Source: Clusia tigrina (lineage: Eukaryota; Arthropoda; Insecta; Diptera; Clusiidae). Taken from it: DNA of 64,000 nucleotides. The stretch spans positions 96,952,542-97,016,541 of the forward strand of contig OV050032.1 in assembly GCA_920105625.2 (NCBI GenBank), read 5' to 3'. The notes below the pieces were generated by a model. The model was not told the DNA's origin. It saw only the letters and a program-made list of their open reading frames with translations, and made no database searches. The position numbers were made by a program, and so were the translations under genes. This document shows positions 52,923 through 64,000 of the stretch, in pieces (position 1 is the first letter of the stretch; the number at the start of each line of letters is the position of its first letter).

Positions 52923-55900
52923 CAAATGCTTGTAACTTTTTACTGGAGCGTCATAAAACCTTGAAATTTTGTAACAATGAAGTACCCGAGCCTCTTGTCA
53001 ATTTAAGCTATCGCTCAAAGCTATGCCACCCTTGAGTCCCAAATCAAACACTGATAAAACTTCAAACGCCCCTAACTTCTTTACGGTACGTCCTACACCT
53101 ATCAAAGTTGGCAACATTCAAATGCTTGTAACTTTTTACTGGAGCGTCATAAAACCTTGAAATTTTGTAACAATGAAGTACTCGAGCCTCTTGTCAATTT
53201 AAGCCATCGCTCAAAGCTATGCTACGCTTGAGTCCCAAATCAAACAATGATAAAACTTCAAACGCCCCTAACTTCTTTACGGTACGTCCTACACCTATCA
53301 AAGTTTGCAACATACAAATGCTTGTAACTTTTTACTGGAGCGGCATAAAACCTTGAAATTTTGTAACAATGAAGTACCCGAGCCTCTTGTCAATTTAAGC
53401 TATCGCTCAAAACTATGCTACCCTAGAGTCCCAAATCAAACACTGATAAAACTTCAAACGCCCCTAACTTACATACGGTACGTCTTACACCTATCAAAGT
53501 TTGCAACATACAAATGCTTGTAACTTTTTACTGGAGCGTCATAAAACCTTGAAATTTTGTAACAATGAAGTACCCGAGCCTCTTGTCAATTTAGGCCATC
53601 GCTCAAAGCTAAGCTACCCTAGAGTCCCAAATCAAACACTGATAAAACTTCAAACGCCCCTAACTTCTTTACGGTACGTCCTACACCTATCAAAGTTTGC
53701 AACATACAAATGCTTGTAACTTTTTACTGGAGCGTCATAAAACCTTGAAATTTTGTAACAATAAAGTACCCGAGCCTCTTGTCAATTTAAGCTATCGCTC
53801 AAAGCTATGCTAACCTTGAGTCCCAAATCAAACACTGATAAAACTTCAAATTACCCTAACTTCTATACGGTACGTCTTACACCTATCAAAATTTGCAACA
53901 TACAAATGCTTGTAACTTTTTACTGGAGCGTCATAAAACCTTGAAATTTTGTAACAATAAAGTACTCGAGCATCTTGTCAATCTAAGCCATCGCTCAAAG
54001 CTATGCTACCCTTGGGTCAAAAATCAAACACAGATAAAACTTCAAACGCCCCTAACTTCTTTACGGTACGTCCTACACCTATCAAAGTTTGCAACATTCA
54101 AATGCTTGTAACTTTTTACTGGAGCGTCATAAAACCTTGAAATTTTGTAACAATAAAGTACTCGAGCCTCTTGTTAATTTAAGCTATCGCTCAAAGCTAT
54201 GCTACCCTAGAGTCCCAAATCAAACACTGATAAAACTTCAAACGCCCCTAACTTCTTTACGGAACGTCCTACACCTATCAAAGTTTGCAACATACAAATG
54301 CTTGTAACTTTTTACTGGAGCGTCATAAAACCTTGAAATTTTGTAACAATAAAGTACTCGAGCCTCTTGTCAATTTAAGCTATCGCTCAAAACTATGCTA
54401 CCCTAGAGTCCCAAATCAAACACTAATAAAACTCCAAATGACCCTAACTTATTTACGGTACGTCCTACACCTATCAAAATTTGCAACATCCAAATGCTTG
54501 TAACTTTTTACTGGAGCGTCATAAAACCTTGAAGTTTTGTAACAATAAAATACTCGAGCCTCTGGTCAATTTAAGCTATCGCTCAAAGCTATGCTACCCT
54601 AGAGTCCCAAATCAAACACTGATAAAACTTCAAACGCCCCTAACTTCTATACGGTACGTCCTACACCTATCAAAGTTTGCAACATACAAATGCTTGTAAC
54701 TTTTTACTGGAGCGTCATAAAACCTTGAAATTTTGTAACAATGAAGTACCCGAGCCTCTTGTCAATTTAAGCTATCGCTCAAAGCTATGCCACCCTTGAG
54801 TCCCAAATCAAACACTGATAAAACTTCAAACGCCCCTATCTTCTTTACGGTACGTCCTACACCTATCAACGTTGGCAACATTCAAATGCTTGTAACTTTT
54901 TACTGGAGCGTCATAAAACCTTGAAATTTTGTAACAATGAAGTACTCGAGCCTCTTGTCAGCTTAAGCCATCGCTCAAAGCTATGCTACGCTTGAGTCCC
55001 AAATCAAACACTGATAAAACTTCAAACGCCCCTAACTTCTTTACGGTACGTCCTACACCTATCAAAGTTTGCAACATTCAAATGCTTGTAACTTTTTACT
55101 GGAGCGTCATAAAACCTTGAAATTTTGTAACAATAAAGTACCCGAGCCTCTTGTCAATTTAAGCTATCGCTCAAAGCTATGCTACCCATGAGTCCCAAAT
55201 CAAACACTGATAAAACTTCAAACGCCCCTAACTTCTTTACGGTACGTCCTACATATATCAAAGTTTGCAACATACAAATGCTTGTAACTTTTTACTGGAG
55301 CGTCATAAAACCTTGAAATTTTGTAACAATAAAGTACCCGAGCCTCTTGTCAATTTAAGCTTTCGCTCAAAGCTATGCTAACCTTGAGTCCCAAATCAAG
55401 CACTGATAAAACTTCAAATTACCCTAACTTCTATACGGTACGTTCTACACCTATCAAAATTTGCAACATACAAATGCTTGTAACTTTTTACTGGAGCGTC
55501 ATAAAACCTTGAAATTTTGTAACAATAAAGTTCTCGAGCATCTTGTCAATTTAAGCCATCGCTCAAAGCTATGCTACCCTTGGGTCCCAAATCAAACACA
55601 GATAAAACTTCAAACGCCCCTAACTTCTTTACGGTACGTCCTACACCTATCAAAGTTTGCAACATCCAAATGCTTGTAACTTTTTACTGGAGCGTCATAA
55701 AACCTTGAAGTTTTGTAACAATAAAATACTCGAGCCTCTTGTCAATTTAAGCTATCGCTCAAAGCTATGCTACCCTAGAGTCCCAAATCAAACACTGATA
55801 AAACTTCAAACGCCCCTAACTTCTATACGGTACGTCCTACACCTATCAAAGTTTGCAACATACAAATGCTTGTAACTTTTTACTGGAGCGTCATAAAACC

Positions 55901-56058
55901 TTGAAATTTTGTAACAATGAAGTACCCGAGCCTCTTGTCAATTTAAGCTATCGCTCTAAGCTATGCCACCCTTGAGTCCCAAATCAAACACTGATAAAAC
56001 TTCAAACGCCCCTATCTTCTTTACGGTACGTCCTACACCTATCAAAGTTGGCAACATT
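52923..56058 (+). repeat. 16-monomer HOR, region C, copy 1 (3,136 bp)
   Basis: This segment is repeated at exactly 3,136 bp (16 x 196). Shared private markers are numerous: 'gggtcaaaaatc' (54,014 / 57,150), 'cggaacgtcc' (54,261 / 57,397), 'actccaaatgaccc' (54,431 / 57,567), 'atcaacgttggc' (54,866 / 58,002), 'acatatatcaaag' (55,251 / 58,387), 'agctttcgctc' (55,359 / 58,495), 'atcaagcactg' (55,396 / 58,532) and 'cgctctaagc' (55,952 / 59,088). The monomer types differ from those of the region A 16-mer, so the equal length is coincidental or reflects a common unequal-exchange register. Confidence 0.93.
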
Positions 56059-59000
56059 CAAATGCTTGTAACTTTTTACTGGAGCGTCATAAAACCTTGA
56101 AATTTTGTAACAATGAAGTACCCGAGCCTCTTGTCAATTTAAGCTATCGCTCAAAGCTATGCCACCCTTGAGTCCCAAATCAAACACTGATAAAACTTCA
56201 AACGCCCCTAACTTCTTTACGGTACGTCCTACACCTATCAAAGTTGGCAACATTCAAATGCTTGTAACTTTTTACTGGAGCGTCATAAAACCTTGAAATT
56301 TTGTAACAATGAAGTACTCGAGCCTCTTGTCAATTTAAGCCATCGCTCAAAGCTATGCTACGCTTGAGTCCCAAATCAAACAATGATAAAACTTCAAACG
56401 CCCCTAACTTCTTTACGGTACGTCCTACACCTATCAAAGTTTGCAACATACAAATGCTTGTAACTTTTTACTGGAGCGGCATAAAACCTTGAAATTTTGT
56501 AACAATGAAGTACCCGAGCCTCTTGTCAATTTAAGCTATCGCTCAAAACTATGCTACCCTAGAGTCCCAAATCAAACACTGATAAAACTTCAAACGCCCC
56601 TAACTTACATACGGTACGTCTTACACCTATCAAAGTTTGCAACATACAAATGCTTGTAACTTTTTACTGGAGCGTCATAAAACCTTGAAATTTTGTAACA
56701 ATGAAGTACCCGAGCCTCTTGTCAATTTAGGCCATCGCTCAAAGCTAAGCTACCCTAGAGTCCCAAATCAAACACTGATAAAACTTCAAACGCCCCTAAC
56801 TTCTTTACGGTACGTCCTACACCTATCAAAGTTTGCAACATACAAATGCTTGTAACTTTTTACTGGAGCGTCATAAAACCTTGAAATTTTGTAACAATAA
56901 AGTACCCGAGCCTCTTGTCAATTTAAGCTATCGTTCAAAGCTATGCTAACCTTGAGTCCCAAATCAAACACTGATAAAACTTCAAATTACCCTAACTTCT
57001 ATACGGTACGTCTTACACCTATCAAAATTTGCAACATACAAATGCTTGTAACTTTTTACTGGAGCGTCATAAAACCTTGAAATTTTGTAACAATAAAGTA
57101 CTCGAGCATCTTGTCAATCTAAGCCATCGCTCAAAGCTATGCTACCCTTGGGTCAAAAATCAAACACAGATAAAACTTCAAACGCCCCTAACTTCTTTAC
57201 GGTACGTCCTACACCTATCAAAGTTTGCAACATTCAAATGCTTGTAACTTTTTACTGGAGCGTCATAAAACCTTGAAATTTTGTAACAATAAAGTACTCG
57301 AGCCTCTTGTTAATTTAAGCTATCGCTCAAAGCTATGCTACCCTAGAGTCCCAAATCAAACACTGATAAAACTTCAAACGCCCCTAACTTCTTTACGGAA
57401 CGTCCTACACCTATCAAAGTTTGCAACATACAAATGCTTGTAACTTTTTACTGGAGCGTCATAAAACCTTGAAATTTTGTAACAATAAAGTACTCGAGCC
57501 TCTTGTCAATTTAAGCTATCGCTCAAAACTATGCTACCCTAGAGTCCCAAATCAAACACTAATAAAACTCCAAATGACCCTAACTTATTTACGGTACGTC
57601 CTACACCTATCAAAATTTGCAACATCCAAATGCTTGTAACTTTTTACTGGAGCGTCATAAAACCTTGAAGTTTTGTAACAATAAAATACTCGAGCCTCTG
57701 GTCAATTTAAGCTATCGCTCAAAGCTATGCTACCCTAGAGTCCCAAATCAAACACTGATAAAACTTCAAACGCCCCTAACTTCTATACGGTACGTCCTAC
57801 ACCTATCAAAGTTTGCAACATACAAATGCTTGTAACTTTTTACTGGAGCGTCATAAAACCTTGAAATTTTGTAACAATGAAGTACCCGAGCCTCTTGTCA
57901 ATTTAAGCTATCGCTCAAAGCTATGCCACCCTTGAGTCCCAAATCAAACACTGATAAAACTTCAAACGCCCCTATCTTCTTTACGGTACGTCCTACACCT
58001 ATCAACGTTGGCAACATTCAAATGCTTGTAACTTTTTACTGGAGCGTCATAAAACCTTGAAATTTTGTAACAATGAAGTACTCGAGCCTCTTGTCAGCTT
58101 AAGCCATCGCTCAAAGCTATGCTACGCTTGAGTCCCAAATCAAACACTGATAAAACTTCAAACGCCCCTAACTTCTTTACGGTACGTCCTACACCTATCA
58201 AAGTTTGCAACATTCAAATGCTTGTAACTTTTTACTGGAGCGTCATAAAACCTTGAAATTTTGTAACAATAAAGTACCCGAGCCTCTTGTCAATTTAAGC
58301 TATCGCTCAAAGCTATGCTACCCATGAGTCCCAAATCAAACACTGATAAAACTTCAAACGCCCCTAACTTCTTTACGGTACGTCCTACATATATCAAAGT
58401 TTGCAACATACAAATGCTTGTAACTTTTTACTGGAGCGTCATAAAACCTTGAAATTTTGTAACAATAAAGTACCCGAGCCTCTTGTCAATTTAAGCTTTC
58501 GCTCAAAGCTATGCTAACCTTGAGTCCCAAATCAAGCACTGATAAAACTTCAAATTACCCTAACTTCTATACGGTACGTTCTACACCTATCAAAATTTGC
58601 AACATACAAATGCTTGTAACTTTTTACTGGAGCGTCATAAAACCTTGAAATTTTGTAACAATAAAGTTCTCGAGCATCTTGTCAATTTAAGCCATCGCTC
58701 AAAGCTATGCTACCCTTGGGTCCCAAATCAAACACAGATAAAACTTCAAACGCCCCTAACTTCTTTACGGTACGTCCTACACCTATCAAAGTTTGCAACA
58801 TCCAAATGCTTGTAACTTTTTACTGGAGCGTCATAAAACCTTGAAGTTTTGTAACAATAAAATACTCGAGCCTCTTGTCAATTTAAGCTATCGCTCAAAG
58901 CTATGCTACCCTAGAGTCCCAAATCAAACACTGATAAAACTTCAAACGCCCCTAACTTCTATACGGTACGTCCTACACCTATCAAAGTTTGCAACATACA

Positions 59001-59257
59001 AATGCTTGTAACTTTTTACTGGAGCGTCATAAAACCTTGAAATTTTGTAACAATGAAGTACCCGAGCCTCTTGTCAATTTAAGCTATCGCTCTAAGCTAT
59101 GCCACCCTTGAGTCCCAAATCAAACACTGATAAAACTTCAAACGCCCCTATCTTCTTTACGGTACGTCCTACACCTATCAAAGTTGGCAACATTCAAATG
59201 CTTGTAACTTTTTACTGGAGCGTCATAAAACCTTGAAATTTTGTAACAATGAAGTAC
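56059..59257 (+). repeat. 16-monomer HOR, region C, copy 2 (3,199 bp aligned)
   Basis: This matches 52,923-56,058 with very few changes visible by eye, for example 'tatcgttcaaag' near 56,932 against 'tatcgctcaaag'. The match runs 63 bp past one full period before 'tactcgag' replaces 'tacccgag' at 59,258. It looks like one of the youngest duplications in the window. Confidence 0.92.
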
Positions 59258-59281
59258 TCGAGCCTCTTGTCAGCTTAAGCC

Positions 59282-62200
59282 ATCGCTCAAAGCTATGCTA
59301 CGCTTGAGTCCCAAATCAAACACTGATAAAACTTCAAACGCCCCTAACTTCTTTACGGTACGTCCTACACCTATCAAAGTTTGCAACATACAAATGCTTG
59401 TAACTTTTTACTGGAGCGGCATAAAACCTTGAAATTTTGTAACAATGAAGTACCCGAGCCTCTTGTCAATTTAAGCTATCGCTCAAAACTATGCTACCCT
59501 AGAGTCCCAAATCAAACACTGATAAAACTTCAAACGCCCCTAACTTCTATACGGTACGTCCTACACCTATCAAAGCTTGCAACATACAAATGCTTGTAAC
59601 TTTTTACTGGAGCGTCATAGAACCTTGAAATTTTGTAACAATGAAGTACCCGAGCCTCTTGTCAATTTAAGCTATCGCTCAAAGCTATGCCACCCTTGAG
59701 TCCCAAATCAAACACTGATAAAACTTCAAACGCCCCTAACTTCTTTACGGTACGTCCTACACCTATCAAAGTTGGCAACATTCAAATGCTTGTAACTTTT
59801 TACTGGAGCGTCATAAAACCTTGAAATTTTGTAACAATAAAGTACCCGAGCCTCTGGTCAATTTAAGCTATCGCTCAAAGCTATGCTACCCATGAGTCCC
59901 AAATCAAACACTGATAAAACTTCAAACGCCCCTAACTTCTTTACGGTACGTCCTACACCTATCAAAGTTTGCAACATACAAATGCTTGTAACTTTTTACT
60001 GGAGCGTCATAAAACCTTGAAATTTTGTAACAATAAAGTACCCGAGCCTCTTGTCAATTTAAGCTATCGCTCAAAGCTATGCTAACCTTGAGTCCCAAAT
60101 CAAACACTGATAAAACTTCAAATTACCCAAACTTCTATACGGTACGTCCTACACCTATCAAAATTTGCAACATACAAATGCTTGTAACTTTTTACTGGAG
60201 CGTCATAAAACCTTGAAATTTTGTAACAATAAAGTACTCGAGCATCTTGTCAATTTAAGCCATCGCTCAAAGCTATGCTACACTTGGGTCCCAAATCAAA
60301 CACAGATAAAACTTCAAACGCCCCTAACTTCTTTACGGTACGGCCTACACCTATCAAAGTTTGCAACATTCAAATGCTTGTAACTTTTTACTGGAGCGCC
60401 ATAAAACCTTGAAATTTTGTAACAATAAAGTACTCGAGCCTCTTGTCAATTTAAGCTATCGCTCAAAGCTATGCTACCCTAGAGTCCCAAATCAAACACT
60501 GATAAAACTTCAAACGCCCCTAACTTCTTTACGGTACGTCCTACACCTATCAAAGTTTGCAACATACAAATGCTTGTAACTTTTTACTGGAGCGTCATAA
60601 AACCTTGAAATTTTGTAACAATAAAGTACTCGAGCCTCTTGTCAATTTAAGCCATCGCTCAAAGCTATGCTACCCTAGAGTCCCAAATCAAACACTGATA
60701 AAACTTCAAACGCCCCTAACTTTTTTACGGTACGTCCTACACCTATCAAAATTTGCAACATCTAAATGCTTGTATTTTTTACTGGAACGTCATAAAACCT
60801 TGAAGTTTTGTAACAATAAAATACTCGAGCCTCTGGTCAATTTAAGCTATCGCTCAAAGCTATGCTACCCTAGAGTCCCAAATCAAACACTGATAAAACT
60901 TCAAACGCCCCCAACTTCTATACAGTATGTCCTACACCTATCGAAGTTTGCAACATACAAATGCTTGTAACTTTTTACTGGAGCGTCATAAAACCTTGAA
61001 ATTTTGTAACAATAAAGTACTCGAGCCTCTTGTCAATTTAAGCCATCGCTCAAAGCTATGCTACCCTAGAGTCCCAAATCAAACACTGATAAAACTTCAA
61101 ACGCCCCTAACTTTTTTACGGTACGTCCTACACCTATCAAAGTTTGCAACATACAAATGCTTGTAACTTTTTACTGGAGCGTCATAAAACCTTGAAATTT
61201 TGTAACAATGAAGTACCCGAGCATCTTGTCAATTTAAGCTATCGCTCAAAGCTATGCCACCCTTGAGTCCCAAATCAAACACTGATAAAACTTCAAACGC
61301 CCCTATCTTCTTTACGGTACGTCCTACACCTATCAAAGTTGGCAACATTCAAATGCTTGTAACTTTTTACTGGAGCGTCATTAAACCTTGAAATTTTGTA
61401 ACAATGAAGTACTCGAGCCTCTTGTCAGCTTAAGCCATCGCTCAAAGCTATGCTACGCTTGAGTCCCAAATCAAACACTGATAAAACTTCAAACGCCCCT
61501 AACTTCTTTACGGTACGTCCTACACCTATCAAAGTTTGCAACATACAAATGCTTGTAACTTTTTACTGGAGCGGCATAAAACCTTGAAATTTTGTAACAA
61601 TGAAGTAACCGAGCCTCTTGTCAATTTAAGCTATCGCTCAAAACTATGCTACCCTAGAGTCCCAAATCAAACATTGATAAAACTTCAAACGCCCCTAACT
61701 TCTATACGGTACGTCCTACACCTATCAAAGTTTGCAGCATACAAATGCTTGTAACTTTTTACTGGAGCGTCATAAAACCTTGAAATTTTGTAACAATGAA
61801 GTACCCGAGCCTCTTGTCAATTTAAGCTATCGCTCAAAGCTATGCCACCCTTGAGTCCCAAATCAAACACTGATAAAACTTCAAACGCCCCTAACTTCTT
61901 TACGGTACGTCCTACACCTATCAAAGTTGGCAAAATTCAAATGCTTGTAACTTTTTACTGGAGCGTCATAAAACCTTGAAATTTTCTAACAATGAAGTAC
62001 TCGAGCCTCTTGTCAATTTAAGTCATCGCTCAAAGCTATGCTACGTTTGAGTCCCAAATCAAACAATGATAAAACTTCAAACGCCCCTAACTTCTTTACG
62101 GTACGTCCTACACCTATCAAAGTTTGCAACATACAAATGCTTGTAACTTTTTACTGGAGCGGCATAAAACCTTGAAATTTTGTAACAATGAAGTACCCGA

Positions 62201-62808
62201 GCCTCTTGTCAATTTAAGCTATCGCTCAAAACTATGCTACCCTTGGGTCCCAAATCAAACACAGATAAAAGTTCAAACGCCACTAACTTCTTTACGGTAC
62301 GTCCTCCACCTATCAAAGTTTGCAACATTCAAATGCTTGTAACTTTTTACTGGAGCGTCATAAAACCTTGAAATTTTGTAACAATAAAGCACTCGAGCCT
62401 CTTGTCAATTTAAGCCATCGCTCAAAGCTATGCTACCCTAGAGTCCCAAATCAAACACTGATAAAACTTCAAACGCCCCTAACTTCTTTACGGTACGTCC
62501 TACACCTATCAAAGTTTGCAACATACAAATGCTTGTAACTTTTTACTGGAGCGTCATAAAACCTTGAAATTTTGTAACAATAAAGTACTCGAGCCTCTTG
62601 TCAATTTAAGCCATCGCTCAAAGCTATGCTACCCTAGAGTCCCAAATCAAACACTGATAAAACTTCAAACGCCCCTAACTTTTTTACGGTATGTCCTACA
62701 CCTATCAAAATTTGCAACATCCAAATGCTTGTAACTTTTTACTGGAGCGTCATAAAACCTTGAAGTTTTGTAACAATAAAATACTCGAGCCTCTGGTCAA
62801 TTTAAGCT
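59282..62808 (+). repeat. 3,527-bp HOR of region C, copy 1 (18 monomers)
   Basis: Its beginning recurs at 62,809, at an offset of 3,527 bp (18 units minus one base). The missing base lies in the 60,756 monomer ('tgtattttttactggaacg'). Shared private markers are 'caaagcttgc' (59,572 / 63,099), 'gcctctggt' in a cccgag monomer (59,849 / 63,376) and 'acggtacggcc' in a cttggg monomer (60,339 / 63,866). Only the first 1,190 bp or so can be compared, because the second copy leaves the window. Confidence 0.83.
60756..60950 (+). repeat. Degraded 195-bp 'catctaaatg' monomer
   Basis: Compared with other 'catccaaatg' monomers it carries 'tctaaatg', 'tgtattttttactgg' (one base short) and 'ggaacgtc', followed by 'tacagtatgtcc' and 'atcgaagtttg' at its end. 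It has more private changes than its neighbours and is the only degraded copy of this subtype. The 1-bp loss puts two successive monomers in one reading frame, which is the cause of a long open frame here. Confidence 0.8.
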
Positions 62809-64000
62809 ATCGCTCAAAGCTATGCTACGCTTGAGTCCCAAATCAAAAACTGATAAAACTTCAAACGCCCCTAACTTCTTTACGGTACGTCCTACACCTA
62901 TCAAAGTTTGCAACATACAAATGCTTGTAACTTTTTACTGGAGCGGCATAAAACCTTGAAATTTTGTAACAATGAAGTACCCGAGCCTCTTGTCAATTTA
63001 AGCTATCGCTCAAAACAATGCTACCCTAGAGTCCCAAATCAAACACTGATAAAACTTCAAACGCCCCTAACTTCTATACGGTACGTCCTACACCTATCAA
63101 AGCTTGCAACATACAAATGCTTGTAACTTTTTACTGGAGCGTCATAAAACCTTGAAATTTTGTAACAATGAAGTACCCGAGCCTCTTGTCAATTTAAGCT
63201 ATCGCTCAAAGCTATGCCACCCTTGAGTCCCAAATCAAACACTGATAAAACTTCAAACGCCCCTAACTTCTTTACGGTACGTCCTACACCTATCAAAGTT
63301 GGCAACATTCAAATGCTTGTAACTTTTTACTGGAGCGTCATAAAACCTTGAAATTTTGTAACAATAAAGTACCCGAGCCTCTGGTGAATTTAAGCTATCG
63401 CTCAAAGCTATGCTACCCATGAGTCCCAAATCAAACACTGATAAAACTTCAAACGCCCCTAACTTCTTTACGGTACGTCCTACACCTATCAAAGTTTGCA
63501 ACATACAAATGCTTGTAACTTTTTACTGGAGCGTCATAAAACCTTGAAATTTTGTAACAATAAAGTACCCGAGCCTCTTGTCAATTTAAGCTATCGCTCA
63601 AAGCTATGCTAACCTTGAGTCCCAAATCAAACACTGATAAAACTTCAAATTACCCTAACTTCTATACGGTACGTCCTACACCTATCAAAATTTGCAACAT
63701 ACAAATGCTTGTAACTTTTTACTGGAGCGTCATAAAACCTTGAAATTTTGTAACAATAAAGTGCTCGAGCATCTTGTCAATTTAAGCCATCGCTCAAAAC
63801 TATGCTACCCTTGGGTCCCAAATCAAACACAGATAAAACTTCAAACGCCCCTAACTTCTTTACGGTACGGCCTACACCTATCAAAGTTTGCAACATTCAA
63901 ATGCTTGTAACTTTTTACTGGAGCGTCATAAAACCTTGAAATTTTGCAACAATAAAGTACTCGAGCCTCTTGTCAATTTAAGCTATCGCTCAAAGCTATG
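62809..64000 (+). repeat. 3,527-bp HOR of region C, copy 2 (cut by window end)
   Basis: This repeats 59,282-60,473 with isolated differences: 'caaaaactg' near 62,845, 'ctggtgaattt' near 63,383, 'aagtgctcgag' near 63,760 and 'ttgcaacaata' near 63,945. It runs to the last base, so the HOR continues outside the window. Confidence 0.83.

Larger units (their letters stand above)
1..64000 (+). repeat. 196-bp satellite DNA array filling the window
   Basis: Every part of the window is a copy of the same 196-bp unit, all in one orientation and directly adjoining. Fixed anchors such as 'gcttgtaactttttactgg', 'gtcccaaatcaaac' and 'cctatcaaagtttgcaac' recur every 196 bp throughout. Between the first and last clear phase points (175 and 63,692) there are 324 units with a net length change of only +13 bp. 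No unique sequence, transposon end, gene, tRNA or inverted segment interrupts it. Known families of this kind (150-210 bp monomers in megabase arrays) are typical of plant and animal centromeres and pericentromeres, so a centromeric location is likely but inferred. I do not recognise the sequence as a named satellite. The stretch holds no genes. Confidence 0.97.
38207..64000 (+). repeat. Region C: third HOR domain
   Basis: After about 38,200 the alternation of 'tttaatgg' and 'taggcc' monomers stops, and other types appear: 'catccaaatg', 'aacttttttacgg', 'gctatgccaccc' with 'cctatcttc', 'taacttacatacgg', 'gtcagcttaagcc' and 'cttctaacaa'. Three large direct duplications and a looser echo make up the block and are listed separately. 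It continues past the window end. No genes are seen. Confidence 0.83.

Noticed and set aside
175..63910. More than 140 open frames of about 63-82 codons on the + strand, nearly identical in translation
   Set aside because: Each starts at TTG (in 'gtttgcaac'), not ATG, and ends at the taa of 'cttgtaac' in the next monomer. Because 196 is 1 mod 3, the frame cannot continue across units. The frame is open only in monomers where the tga in 'cccttgag' or 'cccatgag' is changed (ctagag, cttggg). There are no codon-bias, promoter or splice signals. These are by-products of the satellite.
1..64000. CRISPR array
   Set aside because: The regular spacing is due to a 196-bp unit with no distinction between repeats and unique spacers. 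The entire unit is conserved.
1..64000. Transposable element or inverted segment within the array
   Set aside because: Phase is maintained through the window with all indels accounted for (net +13 bp over 324 units), which leaves no room for an insertion, and no monomer is in reverse orientation.

Overview
The whole 64 kb window is one uninterrupted tandem array of satellite DNA. I find no gene, RNA gene, transposable element, CRISPR array or prokaryotic regulatory signal. The unit is 196 bp (about 38% G+C in the consensus). It runs head to tail in a single orientation from the first base to the last, about 326.5 copies. The last monomer phase point I can place is exactly 324 units from the first. 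The departure from 324 x 196 is only +13 bp, and it is fully explained by one 41-bp duplication, one 1-bp insertion and small deletions totalling 29 bp. This points to a eukaryotic chromosome, most likely centromeric or pericentromeric heterochromatin of a plant or animal read through by a long-read assembly. I do not recognise the satellite and cannot name the species.

The array is built in layers. Monomers differ at a limited set of diagnostic positions, and variant types follow each other in fixed order, forming higher-order repeats (HORs). Region A (1-9,729) carries a 16-monomer, 3,136-bp tandem duplication (1,979-5,114 and 5,115-8,250) followed by a mosaic. Region B (9,730 to about 38,200) is built on a 12-monomer HOR of about 2.35 kb, with 13- and 14-mer variants. 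Four to five of these are packaged into a 52-monomer unit of about 10.19 kb that occurs twice in full (9,730-19,916 and 19,917-30,105) and is followed by further 12-, 14- and 9-mer units. Region C (about 38,200-64,000) uses other monomer variants and three separate large duplications: 3,917 bp (39,517-43,433 / 43,434-46,502), 3,136 bp (52,923-56,058 / 56,059-59,257) and 3,527 bp (59,282-62,808 / 62,809 to beyond the window).

Marker monomers define the regions. The 'ggcgcgtcct' type is found only in A and B, the 'tttaatggagcg' type only in B, and the 'catccaaatg' type only in C. The extreme left edge (371-1,560) matches 47,430-48,620 in C monomer by monomer, so A and B may be expansions inside an older C-like array.

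The many open frames of 63-137 codons are by-products of the repeat. They begin at TTG, the unit length is not a multiple of three, and they recur wherever a stop codon in the monomer is mutated. None is annotated as a gene.
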